Notes: generated by a model not told the origin, from the letters alone. Positions 10,225 to 21,667 are shown, counted from the first letter of the stretch. The stretch: DNA of 55,252 nucleotides from Chara braunii (GCA_003427395.1 BFEA01000168.1:1370440-1425691); one strand, 5' to 3'. Made by a program: numbers and translations.

Positions 10225-10350
10225 CAGCGTACGTACGTTGTATTTGAATACAACATACGTACGTTGTAATTGAGCGTATGTTCTATTTGGAAAAAAAAAA
10301 ACGATTTCTAAAAGTTCAATTTTTTAGGGTGATTCGAATAGAACGTGGGT
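10225..10350. repeat. Further ACGTTGTATT palindrome units
   Basis: GTACGTACGTTGTATTTGAA followed by TACAACATACGTACG forms an imperfect palindrome like those at 9.3-9.46 kb. A weaker remnant (GATTCGAATAGAACGTGGG) lies near 10330. Confidence 0.75.
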
Positions 10351-10360
10351 ACGTTTTTTT

Positions 10361-10974
10361 CGGGGTAAGAAGGTAGCGTCCGGACCTATTTCTAAGCTCG
10401 TGAACATGCGCACGCTTGCGGGTTTGCGTGTCTGTCTAGGTACTCGTCGACTTTAGTGTATCCGTTGTCGAGCGCATCAGTCCGGCACCGCACGAGGCAG
10501 CGCGGGACCCTCCCGGCCGCGTCACGCAGGAGTTGATTTGTTCCTTCGTCGCAAATATACATGGAGCTTCCGCAAGCCGCTCCGGCCGAGTGCGCTAGCC
10601 ATGTCCTCGCGAACCCCTACGACAGGATAGGGCCTATGCGAGGCACGACTTACCTCCACCTTACGGGAACTGTCACCTCCCTTCGGTGGTCGTATCCCCG
10701 CCGAGCTACCAGTCCACAGTACGAAAACTAATCAGTTGCAATCGCAGAGGTGGACCAGCCGAGGGCGTTTCTCGTTCGTTGTATCATAGGGGGTACGCGC
10801 GGTAATACACCTCTATCGGATCCGCACGTGAACCGACATCTTGGGGGGCTGAGGTCCCAAGCACGACTCGTCGTCGGTCGACTAGGACGCATCCCACACA
10901 CCACGCGCACACCATTTTACGAATCACAAAAATAAAACACACACACACACACACACACATACGAAATGACACAA
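10361..10974. other. Unassigned GC-rich DNA
   Basis: Nothing recognisable. An (AC)n run at 10937-10960 directly precedes the first hairpin-array element. Confidence 0.4.
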
Positions 10975-12194
10975 CACGAACAACGCGACAACACTCCTAG
11001 TCCCTTCAGTAGCCATCCCATAACTTTCCGATGCGGAAATCGGATAGGCATCGTGAGCGAGACTTAGTATAAAACCGCGCGGACGCAGGGCCTACTCATA
11101 TCGACTAGCAATGCAAACGTATGCAAGCAGTCGCAATGATGGCGTACCATGTAGTACCCATACTCATGCGGTCCTCGTTAATCTCGAGGGTCGCATTCGA
11201 CACTCAAGTGTCGGCTGACACGCGCCCTCTTTTGCACTCAAGTGTCGACATTCAACCACCAAGCGCCGTTGAAGACCACACGCCCTCTTTTGCACTCTGT
11301 GCAGAGTGGGGTAAATAAGCTACGCACGGGGGTAGATTCCTTCCCTACAGAGTCTAGAGCTCGGGATGTCCTGGACAAGGACCTTGAATTCCGGCCCAGG
11401 ACCAACGTCCGACCATGAAAATCTCTAAGAAGCAAAGGATAAAAGGGGATCTCTTTTTTTTTCTCAAGCCATAATCTGGATAACCCTTGCGCACGATCAC
11501 AATGAGCTGCGCACAAGCCCAAGGCACATATAAATATATACCTAAGGTTTATTTATATAGGACGATCACTTCTCACAGTCACGGTGGGGCTCCTCTCAGT
11601 CATATATGTATGTAATCGCAGGCAGTCACATCCAGAAGCCGAACCACAACCATACCTGCAATCACATCAAAGATTCATCCAGAAGTCCACACACTACACG
11701 GGGTCAACTTCAACCATTCCTTGCACTCATACCCCTCACTTTAGCCATACAAGCCTCACTCATGCAACTCTTAAATAAATACTCAGTACTTTTGTTGGAT
11801 GGCCATTCAATAAAGTTCAAGTGAAAACACAACAAAACAGTTCAATCACAAGGCTAAAGCCTTTAGGTTGAGTGACAGGAGTGAATTGAAGTTGAATCGT
11901 AAACCGACGAATTGGCAACCGACCTGTTATCAGTGATAACAGAAGATGATCCTCAAGGGATCAAGCTGAATCTAGTCCTGAACTTGAATCAAACGATCAA
12001 GAGGACCTGTAACGCACGACAGGTCAATGCCCCATGCTAAGCCTATAAGTCCATGGAGAACAATCCCCCTATCATGATCTTACTCAAATCATCCTAATTA
12101 ACTAAGCCTTAATCCACCTCTAAACCAGTGTCCGAAACAAAGGTAGACTAATGGCATAATCTCCCGTATTCAGGGTGGATCGCCAGAATCGCCA

Positions 12195-12775
12195 CCTGTC
12201 AAAATATAATTTATCTCCTATAAACTAAGAAAATTTCGGCAACGCTTCCCGTAGGATTAGTGTCTTTTCAGAATTTATATAAGTCCAAATATGAAAGCAG
12301 AAATAATCTTTAACTCTTGGAAAGTCAATTTTTGTTTAACTCCCTTAATTAGTAAAATTTTGAGCAGCACTCTTTTTATAAAGAGAGACCTCCCAGATTT
12401 ATATCAAGTCAGATATGAACTCAAAAGACAACTTGAGTTCAACTTAACCAAGATTTAACTAACTCCTTAGTTTTGCAAAAATTTCGGCAGCACTCTTTTT
12501 AGAAAAGTGTTATTCCAAAATTCGTACAAAGCTAAGTGCAAAACTTGAGAATAACTTTGACTTCTAAAATCCAATTTTGTCTAACTCCCTGAATTAGCAA
12601 AAATTTGGGCAACACTCCTTTTAGAAAAAGAGACTTTCCAGATTTTTACTAGGTCAGATATAAAGAAAAAACAAGTTGAACTTTGACAAGTCAAAAATTG
12701 ACTAACTCCTTGAATTTGTAGAAATTTCGGCAGCGCTTCCCGTAGAGAAAGTAGCTTGCCAAAGCCAAGTACAAA
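12195..12775. repeat. ~122-bp tandem array, five units
   Basis: Five diverged units start with AAATTTCGGCAGCRCTTCCC-like words near 12232, 12355, 12478, 12600 and 12722. Each is preceded by AACTCCTTGAATT-like sequence. Copy 2 of the element has only three units (42005-42350). Confidence 0.85.
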
Positions 12776-13056
12776 AAATGGTCCCAGAAAATGTGAGAAT
12801 TGATCTAAGTAAAAAAAACTTAGTTAAAAAAATGCAGGAATTGAAACTAACTCTTATAGCTCTAGCACGTGGCGAGCGACTAAAGCAACTACCTATCAAA
12901 CTAAAACTCAGACCAAGTAGTAACCTCATTCAGCCACATGCAGGCCAAACCACAAAGGTAAGTACTCTCACCATCCCAAGTTTATGTGGACAAACAATAG
13001 TTCATAATCTTTCAATAACTTAACCCCCTATACCCTGCTTACATAAGGCATAAGGT

Positions 13057-13940
13057 CAGACCACCAAAACTTATGGAATGAGCCTAACTTGCCAAAAAGT
13101 ATACACAAACAAAGCACACAACTACTTGTCTCTTCGTTGGGCACATGACTAGACCATTCTAGTCGCTCTGAACTGTTTAAAATATCCAAGTTATATATAT
13201 TTGTCTTCCCTTTATCTTCTAAGGCTGCATATGACTAAACTAACTTAAGCTCAGTCTGCCCCAGTTTACCATCAGTTTTATTCTTAGTTATACTCTCTTC
13301 AAGTTGTGATAGGCTATAGTCAGACCACCTAAACTTATAGAACATTCTGATTAGTTCGTTCTTAGATAGAATAGTAATAAAGTATAGCCAAGTTACAACC
13401 ATTGGGTTCCAGCATGTGCGAGGCTTCGAGTTAGACCCCCTGAACTTACAGAAGGGTCTCACTCTCTGCCAAGTTCATTTCTCTCTGAGCCATCATGTGT
13501 GTGGCATTGAGTTAGGCCCCCTGAACTTACAAAAGGGTCTAAGCCTTTGCCAAGGTTTACTTCTTCAAAATAAAAGCAGGAAGAGACTGAGCCACCTGAA
13601 CTTACAGAACAGCTCGGTCCCCTCGTTTAGAAGTCAAAGAAACAGATAAAACCCCAATGAAAACAAGGCAAACCAAGGCACCAAAACTTATTGAATGCCC
13701 TGAGTCCCTGAAAGTCAAGCACAATCAAACCCTCGCATGTGAGAGCAGTCAAGTCACCTAAACTTATAGAACGGGCCAACCCTTCAAGCAAACCACAACA
13801 CTAGGTCTCCCCAAACTTATGGGGACATCCCAGCCTCCAGAGTAATCAGACCCCCTAAACTTATAGAAGGGTCTGGCTTCTCCATGCAAGACCAAAATAA
13901 AACAAAGCACCGGGGTTCCCCAAACTTATGAGGACTCCCA
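13057..13940. repeat. Array of ~11 short hairpins around AACTTA
   Basis: Repeated units have the form stem, short internal loop, 3-bp inner stem, loop AACTTA, and return. Best cases are 13434-13460 (AGACCC/GGGTCT outside, CTG/CAG inside), 13848-13874 (AGACCC/GGGTCT outside, CTA/TAG inside), 13677-13699 (GGCA/TGCC outside, CAA/TTG inside), 13590-13615 (GAGC/GCTC, CTG/CAG) and 13806-13821 (TCCCCA/TGGGGA). Inner and outer stem bases change together from unit to unit. Weaker units lie at 13064, 13328, 13514, 13755 and 13912. Confidence 0.85.
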
Positions 13941-16721
13941 ACCTTAATGACCCAGTCAACCACCATACAAATCATCCCTCTGTCCTGCCTTTCCCAGATA
14001 CAGTTCCTTTTAGCAGTCTGATTTCATACAACCAATAAAGTTGAAACTGAAACCGGACAACCATTTCTTTACTCAATCTGACTTATTGTTCTGAAAGTCA
14101 AACAAGGAATAACATAAGGCTACACTCCATATATTAAATCAGCGATGCAATGAGAGATACAGATAGGGGTTATAATCGGGGTTTATAGAGGAAGAAGCAA
14201 CCTGTCAGTTCCCTGCCTCCATAACTCCTCCTGAATTCCGGCAGAGCTCCCGCAATCGGTGGGCTGACTCCCCACAGAGTCTTGCTGCGGTCCTACGGGT
14301 TGCAATCCCGCCTGCCGCCTTCCTCTCGTAACAGGACTAGACTTAGATTAAGAAAGTAAAAGAGAGAGGTTTTCAGACACTCAAGACCCAAGAAAGGCGC
14401 AACTCAACTCCCAGGAGAGGGCCTTGAAACCTTGGTGCTCCTTAGGGGCCCGCAATGGCAGCCAAATCGCACGGCTTGGTCAACCCAAAGTCAAACTCTT
14501 GCCTGTTGATCCTCTAGCGATACTCCACTTCATGTGTGTGGCGCACATAGCCGTTGTACGTGGTAATAAGACAAGAGCAGGCAGGGTACACTGATAGGTC
14601 AACTATACACAGTTAGCCGTCGGAATGCGGCACTCGCGACCTCGTTTTCTAGTGGCCGCGCAGCTACACACACGGAAAAAAGACGGCACGGTTTGCGGCC
14701 ACCGTACCAACCACAAAATCCGCCTCACCAGGCCGGAGCCAATAAACGTACGACTGTAGCAAGAGCAATCTATCTGGTCACGGTCTCGCCTACACCAGCG
14801 GTAACCCAACTGTAAGTCAGGAATTAGTGATAGCGACCGAGATACATGCAAACACTGAGTACACAGGCTACTGTCATGCGCAGGTAGCTCAAAACCAGAG
14901 GAGTTGCACCCTCACTACGGCTTTTCGTGGTGACCCAATCTGCTGTCCACCGCAAAAGGCACAGGCAGGTAAGTCCCCCTTTTCCCCTCTCCTGTGCTAA
15001 CTCCCTCTCCTGTGCTAACTTGTGCACTCCCGGTCCCTAACTCGTTGCCAGTCTCAGACACGCAGGGGTGTGAGCGAAACTCCTCCCTGTTAGGTACGCA
15101 CCTCGCTCCCCTCTCTCACAGGCACTGCAGGTACGTACTTTACATCTCCCTTCTTCCCTTAACCCTCCGAGTGTATCTGGCCACCCGTCCTGGTCAGATC
15201 CTTACCACTTCCTACGATGCCTCGACTCAGTACCCTCCTGCAACCACGGACTATGTCCCTACGGGTAAGCACCTACCCTCGCTGTTTGCCCCTTGCTACC
15301 TCTCCGCTGGGGCGGCCACATGTTCGCCTATAGGTAGGTTTTTACTTCCTTCGCCATGCCCACACTACCCTCCTTCGAACGGCCGGCCAAAGCCAACTGG
15401 AACCTGCCGCTGAAACATGGACATGTGCGTTCCCTCCCAGCTATACGTACGGAGAGGTAGAGAGAGGCTACTCCTATCGATAGGGTGTGCAGCGGCCCGA
15501 CCACCAGGTAGGTCTCCGATTCCCCGTGGCGACCTCGCATACGAGCTACGGACTATCCCGGGTGAACCTATCCCAAAAAAAACGGAGGTATCCGCTGCAC
15601 GATCGTGACACTATCTTCCCCCTCCTATGCGCAATCCCCTCTTTTTCTCACTTCACTCCATCCTTCTCCATCCAGGTTCGATTGTGCCGCCTGATTCGTA
15701 TTTTCTTCAGGTGTACATATACATAAAAAAATATGAATATTCCTCGAAATATGGGAAGATCCCCGCCACCTTAAAAGGGCCTACCACTCGGGCGCAGTCC
15801 CCATTTGCAGCAACTCGAAATCTACCCACTAAAATCACAAACTAACCCCACAATCTACCTCGCCCCATCTAAGTACCCCGGAATCGTCTCTTGTCCCGCC
15901 CGTTTCTATCGAGGAACGACCGAGTTATCCCCTTTTCTTCCCTGACACTCCCGCTGTCCGCCATAGCCCTGACGCACTGACCTCTTCTTCTATCATTAAT
16001 TCTACTAACCTACTCCTAATTCCGCCACTGGAACTGGATTCGCCCTACTGAAAAACGTTGGAACGGACCTCCCTCCCACCCGTTTAAATCAGGAAACGGG
16101 TGGGATCAATGCTCTCTCTCTCTCCCCCTTTGCATGCACCTAACGTGGGAACCCATCCGGGTTCATTCGAATCTCCCCCTCTTCGTGCCCGTCGCTCCCT
16201 GCCTGCGCCCGGGCACGATCCTCCTGCTAGTATGCACGGTCGCCCCTCTCTTACTTCATACCCCGCTGCCTCGTTCCCGAATGCACCCGGCGCTGGAAGG
16301 CGCCCAGGTGCTTTCTTCCTCTTGCCGCCCTTCCAGCTGCGCCCGCTTCTCTTCTCACTCGGCTCCTCGCTGCTCGCTCGTCGCTCCCCGCTGTCCGCTC
16401 GTCGCTCCCCACTGCCTTCGCCTCACGGCCTTCAGCACCCGCCTGGTTCTTCATGCCCAGCGCCACACCTGCTTCCTACTCTACCCCGCCACCCTTAAGC
16501 TAGCAATGCACGCATCCTAACGCGGGTCCCGATCAGGTTCACTCACGGCCCCCACTTTCCTATCTTAGCGCTGCTACTCCGTTGCCTTGCTGCATCTTCA
16601 GCCCGGGTTTACGTCCACCTGACATTCCAACGCTGCACGGTCCGACGGTCAGTCGAGTGCCAGAAAAGGAAGCACTCCGCCGTCGGAGCCCCTCGAATTT
16701 TATGCGTTCGGTCCTTGCGCG

Positions 16722-17100
16722 CGAGTCATGCTAACCTACTCTGTATCGTTCCAATTTCAACGGATGTCCCGAAGGACTTCCTGCCAGGGCGGCGCCGCGC
16801 GGCTCCCTCAAAGGTCAGTCGGCCCCTTTCCTTACTCTGTTTCTTTGCTCATGCCTTGCCAAGTTCGTGTTCGGGTTCATTCCCGGACTTTTCCGCACGT
16901 CACCCCTACGTAAGCCGGACGAATCTCCTCTGTATCATATCGACTCTAACGGATGCCCCGAAAACTCAGCTAGGGCGATTTCCTGTGGCAACTCCAAAAG
17001 CCATTCAAGCCTTTTGCCTTCTCCTTTTTTGCCGCCTGCGCGCGCCTAGCCCGATTCACATTCGGGTTTCACTCCCGAACCTGCTTACATCATCTGACCT
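16722..17100. repeat. Diverged ~187-bp tandem repeat, two units
   Basis: CTCTGTATCGTTCCAATTTC with AACGGATGTCCCGAA (from ~16739) recurs as CTCTGTATCATATCGACTCT with AACGGATGCCCCGAA (from ~16926). Each is followed by a TTCGGGTT-CA-CTCCCG-type inverted word. Confidence 0.6.
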
Positions 17101-17411
17101 AGGAGTTAAGCAAAACTTCGCCATATCGCTCTAAGTTTTGCGGACCCCGGAGGATCTCAGCCACACCATGCGCCCCACAACCCCACCGCGATTTGGACAA
17201 CCTTGGTGTCACCCTTCTTCACGATGTTACGCTCGTCAATGACCTTCTTTTGGGGCTGGGCTCATGGATGTGCCCCAACAGGCGCTGCAGCCCATGGCAG
17301 CAGCAAGTGCTCGAGCCCGCCCCCGCTTCGTGATTTATGCGTGCCACCCTCACACAGGGGTCACGCTAACCCCCGGCTCGGCCGCACGACGGCCCGGGGG
17401 CACTAGACTCC

Positions 17412-17456
17412 AGTTAACTAGCTCAGCGGCTTGGGACCCGCGGTTCTATTCCCCAT
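17412..17456 (+). other. tRNA-like A-box/B-box patch
   Basis: CTAGCTCAGCGGCTTGGG resembles a tRNA D-arm/A-box and GCGGTTCTATTCCCC a B-box, but they are too close together for a full tRNA. Possibly a deleted tRNA-derived SINE. Confidence 0.25.
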
Positions 17457-18359
17457 ACACCACTCCTTGGCCCCGACGCGGGTCGTATTCCGACAGTCCG
17501 TGGGTACGCTCCTCGAGCTTAAAGTCACGGATGAACAGCCCACGCCCGGAACCAAGGAAATAATAATAATTATTTAGGACGGACCCCCAAAAAATAAAAA
17601 GGTGCGACTGCCGTGGCACAGGCCGCAAAGCTTACCAACGCCCCCTTGGCCTTGCGGACCGGGGCCGCGATCGGACTCCCTAGCCAAAACAAAAAGGGGA
17701 TAGTCCCACGGGACCCTCAACCCCTCAGCCTCCTGCTGTTCCGCTGCCTCTGCGCCGTCGCCTGTCGACTTCGATCCCCATACCTTCATATCTCAAATCC
17801 CATACCGTAACCTATAAGGCTAAGCCCAAGCCTGAGACCCACATCCGTGGAGTGCCATATGAGGCGGTGCGGTGCAGCGCTCAGGGCCAGGAAAACTGGC
17901 CTGAGCCTCATCTCTGCCTACAACCATGCGCGCGACCGCCCAACGTCTGCGCCGACTTACCAAGTTGTACCACGACCACCACTCGCTCCACCCCGCGTAC
18001 CAAGACCTACCGTAGTCACAGTCACAGTCGCCGTCGTTGCCGTCGTCGAGGTCGTCCTCCGTACGCACGCGTAACTCGGTCAAACATATCGACCAAAGAC
18101 AAATATTTCTAAATCCTAGTCTAATCAAGAATAATTAAAAATAAAAATAAAGATAACATAGAAACGAGCCGACCGGCGTCCGCGTCGGCTTTATAATCAA
18201 CGGTAGAAACGGAATCACGCGCGCCTCAAACCTGCGCGCCCACGCACTCTTTACTCTAGTCAACCATCTAGTCACCCTAAATTACAGACGCGATCGCGCC
18301 TAGCGCGGTATACTTCAACTTCAAACGAGAACTATTTTCTGTCGCTTGCAAAAACCAGG

Positions 18360-18385
18360 GCGGATGCCCTTGTAAGGGTATTCGC
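18360..18385. repeat. Terminal hairpin of element copy 1
   Basis: GCG-G-ATGCCCTT, loop GT, AAGGGTAT-T-CGC forms an ~11-bp stem. The same hairpin ends copy 2 (44068-44093), and a variant with different stem bases occurs at 18910-18935. Confidence 0.8.
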
Positions 18386-18395
18386 GCCGACACTA

Positions 18396-19569
18396 TGACC
18401 CAAAAGGATACTTGGTTGAACGGAACGTCCGAAGGTCAGTGCTTAGCTGTGGCCGCGACACTAAGAGGCGCGGTGGGAAAAACACTCACGTGACGGGCAA
18501 AGAGGTCTGCGAAACCGCAGGCAAAATTAAGGTAACAGGTAGGCCGATACCACACCAAACTGAGGTAAACGTGCCAAGTTCTCGAGGTCGATTAGAAGAG
18601 ACGAATTGGTAATTTCAGAGGACCAGTACCGGTAAGCAGACAGGTACCAACCTAAGTCTCAGTGTGTGTTGTAGATGTCTCTGGTACAGTACTAACCTAA
18701 TCAACCCCTCGACCTTCTTGGTCAGAGGGTATTACTACCGATCCTAACCATCACAGCGCGCGTCATAACAACCCGCGATCATTCTCTTGTAATTTCCTCA
18801 CCGATTTGCCCCGGCCTCAATAGTCGAGGAAGAATGTGTGCACATCTAAGTTTAGACCGACTCCGTCATGGTAGTCGGCACAATCCATGTGTAGATTGTA
18901 AAATCATGGCCAGATACCCTTGTAAGGGTATTTGGTTCGACACCGTGTACTCTTCAGAAAGTTGTTTTGTGGAGACGTCCAAGGACCACCCTCCACAAAC
19001 CGCCGTTCACAGGCGGGGAAATTGAAAACACTCTCCACAACTTGTCGACGGTGTGGCAAGCCATCTGACACATTTTGCATTCGCCAAGTTTGGCGAGCAA
19101 GTGTAACCAGGCGCCTACTCTCCAAACTTGGCGTATGGAGAGTAGTGCAACTAGGCGCTATGTCGACAGCCTGTGTGGGGAGCCTTTTAGGGCTGCGTTC
19201 CCCGCAACCATGCGGCAGACATTGTGTGAGTACTGCCTAATAAGCATTCCGTCCTGGGGCGCAGATCAAACCCACGGTTTTCTGTCCTCATACACATCCA
19301 GATTCAGGCATTTCAAGCCAACTTTGCTAGTGGGACCTCGCCCCCGCTGAGAAAGGACGCAGCACTGAAGGGCCCCATGCTGATCCCTCTATCTGCCATC
19401 TGCTACAGCTGCATCGAGGTGGTGCACTGTCCCGGCGGCTGCATCTAGGTCAAGGGCGGCGGTAGTCGTCATAGCGACTGGCGAAAGCGCGGGGACATCT
19501 CGTCGTCGGAAATTTATCCCGCAGCAGACGGGCTGGAACAGTGGCCGGCGTCTCGGCCGAGCCGGCCTC
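18396..19569. other. Unassigned DNA with a third terminal hairpin
   Basis: No gene recognised. At 18910-18935 the hairpin CCA-G-ATACCCTT, loop GT, AAGGGTAT-T-TGG matches the element's terminal hairpin but with CCA/TGG replacing GCG/CGC. It is followed by TTCGACAC where copies 1 and 2 have GCCGACAC and ACCGACAA. A related element end probably lies here. Confidence 0.5.
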
Positions 19570-19826
19570 ATCGCAGCTATATGTATCAGAGGCTTATGCG
19601 ATGCGAGCCTGATCTGTCGTGAACCATTTATTATTTCGACGCCCATGACAGCACAATCGCGGGCACAGGGCCAGTCCTTTGGAGGGAATAATCTATATAT
19701 GCAGCAGTATGTCTGAGAGGCTTATGCGATGTGAGCCTGATCTGTCGTGAACCATTTATTATTTCGAAGCCCATGACAGCACAATCGCGGGCACAGGGCC
19801 AGTCGTTGGAGGGAATAGAATCAACG
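19570..19826. repeat. 128-bp tandem duplication
   Basis: GAGGCTTATGCGATG at 19589 recurs at 19717. The block through GTCGTGAACCATTTATTATT and GACAGCACAATCGCGGGCAC is nearly identical in both copies. Confidence 0.9.
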
Positions 19827-20889
19827 CCGTAATCTACATATACAGCAGCAGCCGCCCACTCCTCAACCCGCGAGTCAGCGCGGCGCGTGCGGGTTCGATA
19901 TATATTTCTCCAACGTGCTGATATGATTGCATCTCTCCGGCTTGACTGTCCGCGTCACTTTCAGCCTCTCCATCTTGCGTGTCCTGTCTTCCGCGCCCCC
20001 GCCGCCCGCCCCTCTGTTGCTCCCCTTGTTCTTTGTACCATACGTCCTCCACGTCCGTTTGTTCTTCGATTCTTCTTGGAATATGTGAAGGGGCGTATGA
20101 TCAATTCGTCGTGCGCTGCTCTGCTCTAATCTGCTCTGCTGCGTTTTAGAACCGGCCACTTTCTGCTCCGACAGCGGCTGTCTGTTTGTCGCGGCATCTG
20201 TTCATGCATGATAACGAACGTGGTTCTGCGGCGCAGGAACTAAGACGAGAGCTCGCACCTTCGCTGGGCTCAGCTTAGTTCAACCCCTCCTCTATTGCTT
20301 CTCCCAGATCCCCTTGCTTGCTTGTTGTTGTGATCTAATGCGCGCCTCTTTCTCTGAGGCGATCCATGCTGCTTTCTATGTTACCGAGTGATAGTTCACG
20401 CGTGACGAGTACGTGGCCTTGGTTCTCTTAACTGTTAATGTTAATTTGAGAGGAAGCTAATCTGTGGGAAGCTTGGCTTGGCGGCGAAAAGAGGCGCGAA
20501 TCGAGAGAGCGTGGATAAATATTGTTTCCGTCGACTTGGGGGAGGGGTGGAGAGAAGGGGCCAACCGGTGAAGAGGACAGGGCGGGAAAGTGGGGCAGTT
20601 GGAGAATGTGGATGAGCTGACGCAACTGCAAGTGGGAGGAAAGCGGAAAGAGTGGGAAGTGAGCTGGTGACAGATGTGGGTGATCAGCGAGGTGGGATTT
20701 ACATCCCGGAAGGCATAGAGGGATATTTGGAAACGGATGCGAATCCACTTGTTGTGGTGGTAAAGGGTGGCGCAATCGAGGAATTCAGAAGACGGGGAAC
20801 GTTTGAAGGAAGGGAAGGACAGCGTGAGAGGGTGAAGGACGAGAAGTCCCGTTCGAGCCCCCCACCCCCCCCGCGCACACACACACACA

Positions 20890-20933
20890 NNNNNNNNNNN
20901 NNNNNNNNNNNNNNNNNNNNNNNNNNNNNNNNN
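20890..20933. other. Assembly gap (44 N)
   Basis: A run of N between a CA repeat and a GA repeat. Microsatellites on both sides explain the failure to assemble. Confidence 0.99.

Positions 20934-20994
<61 letters not shown>
20934..20994. repeat. (GA)n microsatellite
   Basis: About 30 GA units directly after the gap. Confidence 0.97.
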
Positions 20995-20998
<4 letters not shown>

Positions 20999-21526
20999 CG
21001 CGCCTACATGCTCTCTCTTTCTTGTCCCTGCCTCTCAGTGACGATTGACAGTGGTGATGTCCCGTGCCGTCTACCTTGTCCTCCTTACTGTCGTCCTTCC
21101 CTTCACTCCAAAATCCTTTTGACTCCGATTTGTCGACTAACCGGCCCCTCTCCACATCAATCGGGTCCCGTCAAACACGCCGGCAGGCGACAAATTGAGG
21201 TTTGGCGGTTAGCACACCTCTCCCCTTCCGGAGCCCTTTGCCTAGCCAGCAATTCATTGATCTTTTGGTGCACTTCCTTATACGCCAGCCATTTCGCGAG
21301 CCATAGTTCTAATCTCTAGCTCTCGCGTTCTCCTTTCGTTCGGCTTCTCCTCGCTGCTGTGATCCTTTGTCGTTGCAGATCTGTGGCCATTCCCTCTCTC
21401 TCTCTTTGTCTTCTTTTTCGTTTCTGTCGTTCTTGCCTTGCCGCTCTGGTCATCTTCCCGGGTACATCCCTGGCTCCTCTCTCACCGCTCTCTTTTCTTC
21501 TCCTGTGTGACATATAATTGGGCAAG

Positions 21527-21667
21527 ATGGCGAACCGAAACTCCATGACGCCTTTGCAGACAGTGACGACCGTGTACCGTCACGTAGTCGACGATGTGAT
21601 TAAGAACATCAGAGCGGAATTTCAGAAGGAGGATGTGGACGAGGGGGTCCTGCAGGAGCTCCGGGAG
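21527..21667 (+). CDS. TFIIA-L: TFIIA large subunit, exon 1 (residues 1-47)
   Basis: Encodes the N-terminal helical domain of the transcription factor IIA alpha/beta precursor (GTF2A1/TOA1 family), which pairs with the TFIIA small subunit in a four-helix bundle. The ATG at 21527 has a good context (AAGATGG). After a short leader, residues 16-31 read VYRHVVDDVIKNIRAE and residues 38-47 read DEGVLQELRE. This is the family pattern seen in human (VDEQVLMELKTLWENKLMQ) and plant proteins. The exon ends in phase 0 at GAG|GTAAAT. The next conserved residues (LWEMK) are found 7.9 kb away at 29578, and together the two exons rebuild the family helix without a gap. Identity is secure. Confidence 0.95.

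Larger units (their letters stand above)
14485..18005. other. Segment in copy 1 absent from copy 2
   Basis: About 3.5 kb between the two parts of copy 1 that align with copy 2. It holds no recognisable gene. It contains several CAG|GTANGT donor-like words followed by pyrimidine tracts (14968-15510), a diverged ~187-bp tandem repeat (16722-17100) and a tRNA-like patch (17412-17456). It may be an insertion into copy 1 or sequence lost from copy 2. Confidence 0.55.
10975..18395. mobile_element. Hairpin-array repeat element, copy 1 (interrupted)
   Basis: Similarity to the second copy (40745-44100) starts at ACAACGCGACAACACTCCTA (10983) and runs in the same order to 14480. It resumes at about 18010 and ends at a terminal hairpin at 18360-18385. 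The intervening ~3.5 kb has no counterpart in copy 2. Shared modules in order are a head region (10975-12180), a ~122-bp tandem array (12195-12775), a hairpin array (13057-13940), a segment with CGGCAGAGCTCCCGCAATCG (14203-14480) and the tail. No long open reading frame or transposase is visible, so it is non-autonomous or non-coding. Orientation is unknown. The head/tail end pairs are not LTRs as far as can be seen. Confidence 0.75.
19827..21526 (+). promoter_or_regulatory. Upstream region of TFIIA-L
   Basis: This stretch precedes the TFIIA-L start codon. It becomes strongly pyrimidine-rich on the + strand from about 21000 to 21526, as often seen in 5' leaders of plant genes. No clear TATA box could be tied to a start site. 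It contains an N gap (20890-20933) flanked by CA and a (GA)n run (20934-20994), so its true length is unknown. The 128-bp duplication lies just upstream. Confidence 0.35.
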
